The position numbers and the translations under genes were made by a program. Of a stretch of DNA of 64,000 nucleotides, positions 47,504 to 59,364 are shown piece after piece. Location: NCBI GenBank assembly GCA_947685225.1, contig CANTUV010000004.1, positions 15,903,001 through 15,967,000 of the forward strand, read 5' to 3'. The notes beneath the pieces were generated by a model. It was not told the origin of the DNA. It made no database searches and worked only from the letters and a program-made list of their open reading frames with translations. How positions within the stretch are numbered: position 1 is the stretch's first letter; the number at the start of each line of letters is the position of its first letter. Origin of the DNA: Garcia nutans. Taxonomy: Eukaryota > Streptophyta > Magnoliopsida > Malpighiales > Euphorbiaceae.

Positions 47504-49139
47504 GAAGGGTTGGTGGAGATAGGGCCGAACAGTATGCTCGAGGATTTTTGTTATATCTACTTGGGTCGACCATCATAGGCAGTACTGAATTTTCCATTCA
47601 CTTGTCAGTGTTGAGTGCCCTTTCTTATTTCAGAATGGTACCATCTTCTGGCTGGGGTGAAGCTGGTCTCGCGTGTCTTTATCATGGTCTTGATAAGCTT
47701 TGCCGAAACAAGAAGTCTTTTGTCGGCTTGATGGCGGTTGTCGAGGTATTCTTTCTTCCACTAATGTCATTTTCACTCTTTTCTTGCATGAATGTGATCT
47801 TTATTGTTATTGTAGGTATGGGCATATGAACACAACCTCGTGAGGGTACCTGGTATTTCCTGAGAGAGAATCGGGTATCTGAGATTAAATTACTTGTTGC
47901 CCGATCATGTGGACGTTCCAGGCTCTCATCATGTGCATACCCACCGCTATGTGCTGAGCCGCTTAACTTATGATCAGGTAAAATAACATTAGTATGCTTT
48001 AAATTTTATTTGAAAGTTTACTTACCTTATGTTATTTTATAGGTGAATTTGGCCTGGTGGAGCCCAGAAGAGCGAGCAAACTGGTCTCCTTTGATGAGGG
48101 CTGCACTGTCTTTCCAACATTCTCCCCGAGTTATTGCTGGCCCAGTGTACAGTGGTTGGTTTCTTAGAGAGAGAGTTTATGAATGGTTTCTTGGTCCAGA
48201 GCAGCGGAGGGTTCCGATACAAATCCCAGAATATACTTTAAATATTATGTCAATGCTGGAGGATACATGGTGGCCGACCCGGTATGGTTATGGTGCCGAG
48301 TCATTTCTCCATTTACCCGGTCCATTTTATGCCTATTTTATTCAAAGAAGACTCTTGAACTTTGATGTATCTCCTATTAGTGTGCGGGAGATTTCGATGA
48401 AAATGAGGGTAAAGAGGAAGAAGAACATCACGGAGCTGCAGGAGAGTCTGTTCCACATCTCGGGACTAGTACTTCTCAGGTAAAACTTTTATCACTTTTC
48501 CCTTGCAACTACTTTTTCTTTCTTTGATTCTTTAATGATTATTGCAGGCTGTTGGCTCATTTGATCAAGCGGCTGGATCTTCCTTTACTGCCCCTTCATT
48601 TGCTCATTCTAGCCCGCCAGATATGCCATCTCATCCGCAGGGTATTGATTTGAATTACCTGGTACGTTCCTTATTTCATAGTAGTTTATGCTATATGTAT
48701 GCATGATTATGTATGCTCTTACCTTTTCCTCTTTGGCTCACAGCGGATACTCGAAGAACAAAACACGAAACTTCAAGAAGAGTTGGCAGCAAGTCATTAG
48801 CAGGCATCTCATTTTGAAAGTTTATATCATCAATCCGAGCAACATTTCTGAGACTTTTGATTTTAGGGGATGAAGGATCCCGGTGCTTCTTCATCAAGAG
48901 GCCCCCAAATTGACAACCATTAGATCCTTTCGTCTGCTTCTGATGAGGACCATGACGGATCGAAACTTCAAGGTAATAAAGATTTTGGTGCTCCTGCTTT
49001 GGGTGATCCCGGGATGAGTAATTTGCTGAGTTTTGGAGCTCTCGCTTTGGGAGGACTCAGGACGAGTGATTTGCCCCCTCCTCCAATAGGCGATGACTTT
49101 TTCAAGGCTTTATTTGATGACCTACCACCACCCTATTAG
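47504..49139 (+). pseudogene. Plant mobile domain gene, 3' part (antisense in E3)
   Basis: Resumes in frame with VGGDRAEQYARGFLLYLLG and continues through GLDKLCRNKKSFVG. Several short GT-AG introns follow: 47746-47815, 47978-48042, 48480-48547 and 48662-48743. Exons between them read WAYEHNLVRVPG (TGA at 47861-47863), NYLLPDHVDVPG, RVPIQIPEYTLNIMSMLEDTW and LHLPGPFYAYFIQRRLL. Near 48385 a frameshift precedes an acidic tail (EGKEEEEHHGAAGES). A Gln/Glu-rich segment (EEQNTKLQEEL) and a Pro-rich end (DDLPPPY) finish at TAG 49137-49139; AATAAT near 49178 may be the polyadenylation signal. The chain looks like a complete host-type gene in decay. Confidence 0.7.
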
Positions 49140-49255
49140 TGATATGTAAATATTGTAGCAATTGTAAAATATTGTACAATAATGAAAAAATACAATTTTC
49201 CTCTTCACTGTAACTTTTTTTTTCTCGTTATTGCACCTTTTTTTTATTACAGTAC
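49140..49255. other. 3' flank of the antisense gene
   Basis: AT-rich, nothing else seen; ends with agtac, the expected target duplicate of E5. Confidence 0.5.
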
Positions 49256-51091
49256 TGTGAGTAGGGATTTTTGCCCCCACTCCCGGTGGAATGGTTCTTG
49301 TGACTTCAGCACTGTTTAGGCTCGGGGCCTTAGAGAACACGAACCTAAGTTCGGAGAAAATGGAGTCGCCACCCGGACGGGCCGGGAAAAAAGAAAGGGG
49401 TGGATGACTCAATTCCTAAGGAATCCCCAACCCCCTAATGGGTTTGAAAAGTTGGGTAGGTGTGGGGAAGGTGAGAAATGGCCCAGCACCCCCACAACGC
49501 CCGGTTCATTGGAATCAGCCTCCTTTATAGGTCTTAATATTATAAAATTCTTAAATATAATAACATTATCCATATTACACACAATAAAAATAAAGCATCG
49601 TTATATTAAAATCAAAGCAATGTCCAAGCAAAACAAAACAAATAAATGGACACCCATCCGAAGATGGAAACATATCCTTACATCACATGCCTAAATAGGA
49701 CACCCACCAAAAGGTAGAAACATGCCCTTTACATTAGTTCTAAAATACAAAAGCAATTTAAATTACATGATATTCAACTAATGAGGTACCCACCAAGTGA
49801 AAACATACCTCTTACAACATTTTAAAATCTAAATAAATTGATAAAAGTAAATAATCATTCATTATAAATAAATCATTCATCAAATATATTAAATATCAAT
49901 AGAAAGTAAACATCCATCCATGATAAATTAAATAAGCCAAGCATTGAACTTAAATAAATTAAAGCATATAAAATAAATCAAAGCATAATCAAATATAGAA
50001 TTGAATAAAGCAAATAAAAGTCTAAAGTATGGCTACTGTGAGTATATTTAGAAATTAAAATAGATTAAGGTTTTATGCTTTAAAAGGTTGATAAAGCTCT
50101 TTGATTAACTAAATTAATATTTGAATGGTGAAATCATGAAACTAGAATTTGGACTCCTTAAAATACTTTTGATTTTGTGGTTTATGGCTATTCATTGAAT
50201 TATGGTTTCAAGCTTACTGTGTAAAATTAAATATTTGTGTTTATATGGTTTTTTAAAGTTATAAAGGATTAGGGATTAGAAAAATTAGGGTTTAAGGTTT
50301 TAAAGGGGTTAGGGTTTACTATTTTGAGTTTTGGAATTGAATTATGGTTTTAAGACTTTTGAATTAGGGTTTCGGGTAATGAGTTATTTTTAGGATTTGG
50401 AAAAAACAATTGATAATTTTATGAAGTTTTATGAATTTAAACAAAATGATTTAAAGTTTATAAAAGCAAAAAAGATGTTTTTAAGGCTTTTGGAAGGAAA
50501 TAGAACACAAATTGAAGTTTTGATAATTTGGAAAGCAAATCTTAGTTTTGGGGTTTTGAAGAAATAAAAGTAATATCTTTAAACTTTTAGAAAATAAAGC
50601 CACGATTTAAGATTTTTAAGCCTTAGAAAAAGTGAATTGAGGTCCTAAAATTTTTAAATTAAAAGAAACAAAGTGTTGATTAAGCTACTGTGAAAAAAAA
50701 ACAAAAGAAATTAAGAATTCAAACCTTATTTTGTAAGTTTCACCAAAAATTGCTTCTTGGATGAACAAGGTCAAAGACAAGCCTTTTTGTCTTTGAATTG
50801 CTTGCATTGTTTTTCGTCTCTCTCAAAAAAGCTGCTTGATTCCCATTTTTCCATTCATAGTTTCGGTTTCCACTACTTGATCCAAGTTCCTGTCCAATTT
50901 TCTTTTTTTTTGGCCTCCTTTTTTGTCTTGTTTAGTCCATATTTATAGAAGAATTCTATGGGTAATTTTAATTATTCACGGCATACAATATTCAATAAAA
51001 AAAAGAAACCAAAACCTAATTGTATTAGTTTTCGAAAAATTTGCATCGGAAAAATTTCACTGGCGAAAAAAAACTGCTGCGGAAAAACTGC
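49256..51091 (-). repeat. E5 3' LTR, outer part
   Basis: Starts TGTGAGTAGGG and runs to the GC-rich U3 block, where E6 interrupts it. The remainder is at 61600-61946. Internal PBS-like site near 49364. Confidence 0.85.
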
Positions 51092-53246
51092 TATGAGCGG
51101 GGATTTTCGCCCCCACTCCCAGTGGAATGGTTCTTGCGACTTCGGCACTGTTTAGGCTCGGGGCCTTAGAGAACACGGACCTAAGTCTGGAGAAAATGGA
51201 GTCGCCACCCGAACGGGCCAGAAAAAAGAAAGGGGTGGATGACTCGATTCCTAAGGAATCCCTAACCCCCTAATGGGTTCGGAAAGTTGGGTACGTGTGG
51301 GGAAGGTGAGAAATGGCCCAGCACCCCCACAACGGCCGGTTCACTGGAACCGGCCTCCTTTACAGGTCTTAATATTATAAAATTCTTAAATATAATAATA
51401 TTATCCATACTACACACAATAAAAAGAAGGCATCATTATATTAAAATCAAAGCAATGTCCAAACAAAACAAAACAAATAAATGGAAACCCATCCAAGGAT
51501 GGAAACATGTCCTTACATCACATGCCTAGATAGGACACCCACCAAAAGGTAGAAACATGCCCTTTACATAAGTTCTAAAATAGAAAAGCAAATTAAATTA
51601 CATGATGTTTAAATAATGAGGTACCCACCAAGTGGAAACATACCTCTTACAACTTTTGGAAATCTAAATTGATTGATAAAAGTAAATAATCATTCATCAT
51701 AAATAAATCATTCATCAAAAGTATTTAAATATCAATAAAATAAACATCCATCCATGATAAATTAAATAAATCAAGTATTGAAATTAAATAGATTAAAGCA
51801 TAAGAGATAAATCAAGGTATAAGTAAATATGGAATTGAATAAAGAAAATAAAAGTTCAATTATAGCTACTGTGACTTTTTATGGAATTAAAATAGATTAG
51901 GGTTTTATGCTTTAAAAGGTTAGTAAGACTCTTTGATTAACCAAATTAAGGTTTGAATGGTGAAATCATGAAACTAGGGTTTTAGACACTTTAAAGTACT
52001 TTGATTTGTGATTTTAAATTGTATTTTTAAGCTATTGTGTAAAATTAGCATATTTCTGTTTTTATGTTTTTTTATGTTTTAAAGGATTAAAGTTTAGAAA
52101 AAGTTAGGGTTTAATGTTTTAAAAGGTTTAGGGTTTACTATTTTAGGTTTAAAAGTTGAATTAGGGTTTTATGCATTAAAATTAGGGTTCTCGAGTGATT
52201 TGTTGAATTAGGGTTTAAAAAGACAATTTGATGATTTCATGAGGTTTTATGAATTTAAACGCACGGATTGAAGATTTTATAAGTAGAAAAGATGTTTTTG
52301 AAGACTTTTTGAATGAAATAGAACTTATTTTAAAAATTTGAAAGAAACAGAATCAAGTTTTGGTTTTGTTAAAGAATTTGTTCAATTAGGGTTTTGAGAC
52401 TTTTGAAGAAGCAAAAAATAATAATTTTAAATCTTTTTGGAAAATAAAGTAATGTATTAGTGTTTTAATCTTGGAAAAAATTAAATTACAACTCTAAAAT
52501 TTTTAACTTTAAAAACTTAAATTTTATAGATTTGCTATTGTGTAACATAAATCAAAAAGAATTTAACATACCTTCTTTTGTTGATTCCTCCAAAGAACAA
52601 TTCTTCTTGGATGAACTAGCTCCAAAGACAAGCCTTTGTTGCCTTTCAATTCTTAATTCGTGCTGCTGCTGCTTTTAAAAATCACTTGAATTGAGTTTCC
52701 CTTTTCCTTCATTGATTTGGTTTTAAAAAATCAAGCTACTGCCTCTTTTTTCCCTCTAATTTGGTTCTATTGGTCCTTATTTATAATGGTTTTAGGTTGT
52801 TTATTCCTAATTATACACGGCAATTAATATTAATAAAAAAAGAAATTAAAACCTAATTGGATTAGGTTTCGAAAAATTTGCGTCAAAAAATTTTACGTTG
52901 TCGAAAACTGCGGCAGCCGGGCCCGTGGCTGGGGCCAGTGGGCGTGCCAGCCCGCAGGAAATTCCTGCGGGCGAACGGTTGGGCCTGCGGGCAAAGGTTT
53001 TGCCCGCAGGATTTTCCTGTGGGGCAAAACTTCCTCGGGCCCGTGCGACTTTTTTTCGACTCCGATTTTATTTTTATTTTATTTTTAAATTTTTATTTGT
53101 TTATTTTCATTTTTTATTAATAAAAATTAGATACTAAGGTAAAAATTACTTAATTAAAATTATTTTGGACCAATTAGACAACAAAAATCATTTTGGGCTA
53201 AATAAAACATATTAGATCGGATTGGTTCAAAAATTAAGGGTCTACA
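51092..53246 (-). repeat. E6 3' LTR
   Basis: About 2.16 kb; PPT at 53247. Internal PBS-like site near 51200. The GC block (52890-53060) has the GTTTTGCCC/GGGCAAAAC version of the palindrome. Confidence 0.85.
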
Positions 53247-53329
53247 GTTTGCCCCCTGCTTGAATGATCTGAAACCTTAGTGAAAGAGAGTGAAAAGCAA
53301 TAAGACTTAATTTTTGAGGTTTTGGGTTC

Positions 53330-54215
53330 TGGACCCGAGAGATTTGGACACTCGATCCTAAACTAGACTTGGATACTCGATCTTAAATCGGATTTGGATA
53401 CTCGATCCTAAACTGGATTTGGATACTCAATCCTAAATTGGATTTGGATACTCGATCCTAATTGGATTCGGACACTCGATCCTAGCTGGATTTGGATACT
53501 CGATCCTAAACTGGCTTTGGATACTCGATCCTAAACTGGATTGGGATACTCAATCCTAAACTGGATTTGGATACTCGATCCTAAACTGGCTTTGGATACT
53601 CGATCCTAAACTGGATTTGGATACTCGATCCTAAATTGGATTGGGATACTCGATCCTAACTGGATTTGGATACTTGATCCTAAATTGGATTGGGATACTC
53701 AATCCTAACTGGATTTGGATACTCGATCCTAAATTGGCTTTGGATACTCGATCCTAACTTGATTTGGGTACTCGATCCTAAACTTGATTGGGATACTCGA
53801 TCCTAACATGGGTACTTTGACTTGAGATTTGAATTAATTTTGATTTAATTTGGGTACTTGGACCCGAGGTTAGATTTGATTTGAGTACCTGGACCCGAGA
53901 ATGGGTACTTGGACCCGAGAATGAATTTGACTAACCTTTTATCAGTTGAGAAGTCTAACTGCTCTGGCTGTTCTATGCATTGTGATTCTTCACCCTTAGA
54001 ATGGATCTTCATCCTTGGAGATTGGGTCTTCACCCTTGCAAATGGATCTTCATCCTTGAAAATGAATCTTCATCTTTTGACATCGGGTCTTTACCCTTGA
54101 AAAATGGATCTTCATCCTTTAAGATTGGATCTTCACCCTTGCAAATGGATCTTCATCCTTTGAGATTGGGTCTTTACCCTTGAAACATGGGTCTTTATCC
54201 ATTGGAGTTCGGGTC
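53330..54215. repeat. E6 3' UTR arrays
   Basis: About 18 units of the ACTCG type to about 53800, then a few ACTTGG units, then from about 53995 CTTC hairpin pairs. Confidence 0.8.
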
Positions 54216-56790
54216 TTTACCCTGGCTTTAGCTCTTTTAGCTGGATTGGTCTTTTGTCTTTTGCATCTTCATTCTTTTGAGAGTTCTAATGTTCCATTCT
54301 TTTGTTCTTCCTTTTTGCAAAGATTTAGCTATTTTTAATTGGACCTTATATCCTCTCCTTGCCCCCCTGTGTGGCAAAATATTTGTAAATGAGTTTAAAA
54401 ATATTTGGTATATAAACTCAAAAAATTGAAAAGAAGAAACTTTGCCCCCTGTGTAGGCTCAAACCAAAGATTTTATCCATGCAAGCTTTGATTGATGTTT
54501 TTGTCGTCTAGTTCTTCTCACAAGCACGTATTTCTTCTCTTTGCAAATTTACTGGAGCTTTCTCAAGCAATGGGCTTTCCATGCCCCCTTCATTCAATAT
54601 CTTCTTTAGATTCTTTAATTCACAGGGTGTTTGTTGTTCATTAAGACAAGAAAGTGTGATGTAATATGCTCATGTATGCATGATATGCATGAATGATACT
54701 TACAGTGGTTTTATTGACTCATAGACCAAGGTGATCGGCAGAAATGTTCTCATTGGTTCCTTTTTGATGCTCGTTCAAGTCTCGCATTGAAATGATCAAA
54801 AGCTTTGCATTTGGCTTTTATCTTCAAGATGTTGAAAACATGAGTGGTGGAGACCCCAAGCAGCAGAGTCAGGGATTCATCTATTTCAAACTATGTTTCA
54901 GCATGTCAGTTGATAGCTTCTTCATGACCTTGCCAATAATCATTTCCTTTTCCCAATGTGTCCTTTGGAGGTTCAACATACTTCCCTTAACTTGAAGGCT
55001 TTGTATGACAAAACATTATTTTTTTTTGAATTTTGATTTTGAAATCAAATGTTGTCTTTGCCAAATTAATGTCAATGTACCTCAGGACTTGATTTTTCCA
55101 AATTAACATATCTATAACATATCCAAATTACCGTACTAAACTCGGGAATCATTTCTATTTAAGCAAGAACTGTTGCACTTCATATAGGCACATACACATT
55201 ACTTGGCCAAAGGTCTCATTTGAGTTTAAATATTTTCTATCTCATATGCATGCTTATCCAAGCTATCTCCACTAATAGACTCTACCTACCAAGAGAGATC
55301 AACAGGTCTTTGATAGGCTTGAAACGGGGTCTATAAGGGACATGGGTTAAAGTGAAGGCCATTTGTAAGTTGGGGCTGAAGTGATACAATGGACAAGCCT
55401 TCACACTATAAATTTCTTGTTTGAATTTTAAGCGGCTTAGAGGCAATCTTGCTAGACTCCAAATTCCTTCTATATCTTCTTAGCATTAATCTAGATCTTG
55501 ATTAGGACAGTCTTTGCCCTTGCAAAAAGTTTAGGACCCAAATTCGTTTCTTTTCTTCTTCTCCCTTTTCTTTCTTTTTATTTTCCTTACTTCTCCCTTT
55601 TCTTTCTTTTTATTTTCCTTACTTCTCCCTTTCTTTGAGCATTTTATAATTTTGTCCTTCTTCCTTTTAGGACTGTCAAGTATAAAACTTTCAAGAACTG
55701 AATGGTCTTCCTCTTTTTCTTTGATTTTGATTGAATCTTTGGTTGGGTTGGACCAATTCAAGTCAATCCGTCCTTATAAACCAAATGGAAGCCTTTTGTT
55801 GTCTTAGGTAGAAGAGAACTCAGTTGTCTTTTTGAACCTTTTTTTTTTTGGGTTTTATTTTTCCCCTTTTTTTCTTTTTTTTTTTTCTCTTTTATTTTCT
55901 TTTCTTTTTTTTTTCTCTTTTTTTTGTTTTCTTTTCTTCTCTCTCTTTTTTTTTGGGTTTTTTTTTGTTTTAGCTCAAACAGAGTTGTCTTGTTTGTACC
56001 AACTTGGGCTTCCAATAATGGATGAGGGGAGTAACATAAATCTTCATTAATAGGGATAAACCATTTGTTACTCTAACGTTGTCTTGATATATTAGAGATA
56101 TTAAGTGAACTTCAACTACCCTTATGGTCTTGAAAACTTCAACTACCCCTATGGTCTTGAAAACATCAACTATCTTCATGGTCTTGAAACTTCAACTATC
56201 CTCATGATCTTGACTAATCATTGCTTTCTTTGATCTTCTTGCCTATTCATCTTAGTGATCATAAGACTTGTCAAAAGTATCACAATAGCTCAGGTAGGTT
56301 ATTGGGGTTTGTAAGCCAATGAAAAGAAAGCTAAAATTTTATGAAGGCTCAAAGGGACAACTAGGGATTGATATTTAATTGGGTGGATACTAGTTGTTGG
56401 CTAACCAAGCAATGCCTAGATCATTTCTCTCTTAAATAAGCAAAGTTCAATTTCGCCTCAAACGTTTGTCAAAGCATGTTCTAAGACTGACTAAGACCTA
56501 GACAAAGATAATTATGCAGGAGCCCTCTCTAAGTAAGCATACACAACTCAATGCTATAGAGTAATTCCCTCATCTAGTAAAGTCATTCAAGTCATGATGC
56601 ATAAATATATTAATTCATGAATTATCAAGCTAGATTCCTCATTGGTTGAGCACCAAAATGAACAAAGACCAACAAAAATTTTGATGAAAGTAATTTATTC
56701 AAACAACTTTAAATTTGAAAGACACGATTGTTCAAAAAAAAGTAAGTAAAATTGAAAAGTAATATTCAAGCTAAGGAAAGTATGTTGAGT
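54216..56790 (-). other. E6 non-coding middle segment
   Basis: As in E4: PPT-like tracts near 54361, 54446 and 54581, T-rich tracts (55545-55635, with a 36-base tandem duplication; 55840-55970) and a four-copy CTTATGGTCTTGA repeat (56108-56215). The lysine-rich frames on the minus strand are translations of the T-rich tracts. Confidence 0.6.
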
Positions 56791-58188
56791 TTAAGCTTCT
56801 TTTTCTTTCATATCTTCAATATCCCCATCTTGAAAGGATGATAAAACAAAATCTTCTTCCAATCCTTTTCCCACCATGAAGGTTGCCGGTGGAGGTACTC
56901 TTCCAAACTTAGGCAAAGGGTTGTTCTTGGTATTGGGCTTATCCGGCTCGGGTAGCTTACCATTGTCGATTAAATCTTGGATCTCATGCCTTAGGCGGGC
57001 ACATTTATCTGTTTCATGCCCTCGCATTTGATGAAATTGACAGAAGGCCTCGGCATTGAAGTTTAGTGGCAATGGATTATGTAACGGTCGAGGAGCTAAT
57101 GGTTGTAACAACCCTTTCTTTTGCAGCTTGCTAAAAACCCAAGATAGAGGTTTCCCCAATTCTAAGAATTGTCTTTTATTCCCTTGACCGGTTATATTAA
57201 CATCAACTTCTTTTTGCGTGCTTTGATTTCCGGACTGGTAATTCCCTTTCTCATTCCTCTTTATTGAAAAGCGATTCTTCTCTCTATCCCACTCTTCAAT
57301 TTGCAGACCGGCTTGGAGAAGATCTTTAAAATCACGGATGAGTGTATGAGACATCCTCTCACGAAGATTAGGTAACACCCCTCTCACAATCATCCTTATT
57401 TGATCAGATTCATCGGGCCTTTTCTTTAGCAAAGCGGCCTTGTTTCTCCATCTCTTCACATAATCTACAAAATTCTCATTCGGCCTTTGCCTAATAGACT
57501 CCACTTCCATTAAGGTAACTTCTAACTCAACATTATACCTATATTGTTGGATGAAGGCTTTGTAAAGTAGATCCCAACTCTTTTGTGTTCCATCATCTAA
57601 GGTATTGAACCAATTTTGGACAATAGGGTCCAATGAGAGCATAAAGTACCTCAGGGTTTGAGCCTTAGTAGCTCGGGCAGACTGCATGGTAGTGATTTAC
57701 TGCTTCACATGAAGATGAGGATTTCCGGTGCCATTATACTTAGCAAAGGAAGGCATCTTGAATTTATAAGGGACTTCTTCATCTTGTTCAAATAACTTGT
57801 CAACTTCGGACATCTCTTCGATTTTCAGCTTCTTCTCAAATTTCTTTTCTAAATTAGTAATCATCTTTTCAACATCAGATGTCTCGGTCTTTTCAATAGT
57901 TGCCTTCTCAACAGCCTTTGGTTCTTTCTTCTTTTCTCGAACCTCTTGGTAGTATTGAGCCCAATCATCATCATCATCAATGACCACCTTTTCATCATCA
58001 AAAGCTACTTCATTAATTTTAGTCTTCCCTTTGTCCTTTGGTTTCTTAGTGCTAGCAGATGCCTCGGCATGGTTTTCTAAGATTGCAGTCAATTGGTTCT
58101 TCATGGTCTCAGCTAGGGCCTCTTTGATTTCTTCCATCTTGGCATTGAGGGCCTCATCCACCATCCTTTGAATTTGTTCGGGCTCCAT
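56791..58188 (-). pseudogene. E6 gag (one internal stop)
   Basis: 466 codons from ATG at 58188 (MEPEQIQRMVDEALN) to the stop at 56791. The gag domain is complete, and the knuckle is CQFHQMRGHETDKC. The only defect is TAA at 57697-57699, where E1 and E4 have Tyr. This makes it the best preserved gag in the window. It ends with VGKGLEEDFVLSSFQDGD, and no protease follows. It would need pol from another copy. Confidence 0.9.
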
Positions 58189-59346
58189 TGTTTTTGGTGA
58201 GCAAGTTATTGAGTCATTGCTAGATGCTTCTTCTCTGGCGTAGGTCGGATTGTTGTAAGCTTTTGAACTTTCGTAATCCAGGGCTGTGAGCCAGAGAGGA
58301 TCAATGAGATGCAGATGTATGCATGTATGCATGTATGCACAATCAACCAATAAACAAGTGTAATTAGGACGATCCTTCCAACCTTATAACATCCACACAC
58401 GAATAGCGAGTCTCTTTTTCCTAGGTATATACCAACATGGGGTATCTTGCTTTCGAATAATTCCCTCGGACGTTTCAACCAATAGTTATATTTTCAAAAA
58501 TGGAGATCAATCCATGATAATTCCCATTAATTAGGTTTTAATCCATTCAACCAACTAAAGTAGCTTTTATGCTATGTTGGATTAAAACGAAATTAAGAGG
58601 TTTATTATAAATAGATTTCTCACTTGGAAAGAGTAACTAATGGTTCATGCCAAAAAACAAGCCCATGGTTAATTTATTCTTAGTGTAAACTAGGCCCACA
58701 ATTGATTTTTGGTATTTCATAATTGATCTAAATATTTTTGCAAGCTCTTTGTAAAAAATGGTTAGGTGAAAATAATTTTGTTTCTAAGCCCATTGTAAAA
58801 GATTTTAGAAAAATGGATTTTGGGCTTAGTATTTGGGCCATGGGCCAAAGAATTTTTTTGATTTGTTTTTAGAAAAGTCTTATGTCCAAAGACCATTTTG
58901 AAAAGTTTTGAAAAATAGCTTTGGTCTTTTGGATTTTAAAGAAAAATTTATTTTGAGCTTACAATATACTTAGTTCATATTAGAAAAAGAACAAACCAAA
59001 TAGGCCATGATTTAGACTAAGATAAACTAACCATAGTTAAACAACATGCAATTGGGGTAAAACCTAAGGAAAGTAACTAGGCCAATTACATGAGCTTTAG
59101 TCTTTGGGTTAAAAGGCTTAGGTTGCCATAGCAAGTATATACCAAATGGTACGAGGCTGTGAGTGGTTATGCCATGCTCGATCTTCATACCTTGAGTGAA
59201 AGTATGGTATCCCTTACATAACATAACACGGGTAACACGGGCGTCCTAACTCACGCAGACGATGCAAACTAATATGATGCAATGGATAAAAACATTATAG
59301 GAAAGAATAGAATAATATAAAGACCAACGGAATCAACTTCTCTTAT
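58189..59346 (-). other. E6 leader between PBS and gag
   Basis: Matches the E1 leader throughout, including the TGCATGTA repeat near 58320. No gene seen. Confidence 0.6.
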
Positions 59347-59363
59347 CCCCAGTGGAGTTGCTA
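59347..59363 (-). promoter_or_regulatory. E6 primer-binding site for tRNA-Arg
   Basis: Minus strand TAGCAACTCCACTGGGG, two transitions from consensus, both of the CG-to-CA or TG-to-TA kind. Confidence 0.85.
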
Positions 59364-59364
59364 C

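Larger units (their letters stand above)
22861..49255 (-). mobile_element. E3: Tat element carrying an antisense plant-mobile-domain gene, split by C1 and E4
   Basis: Visible pieces are the 3' LTR (22861-24941), the PPT with 3' UTR repeats (33511-34290) and the antisense gene (34560-35463 and 47504-49139). Integrase, RT, gag and the 5' LTR are not seen and would lie right of E5, outside the window. Removing C1 restores an LTR/PPT junction, and removing E4 restores the gene frame, which supports one original element. Confidence 0.7.

Noticed and set aside
55531..56015. Lysine/glutamate-rich minus-strand frames, also at 40228-40410
   Set aside because: Produced by T-rich low-complexity tracts.
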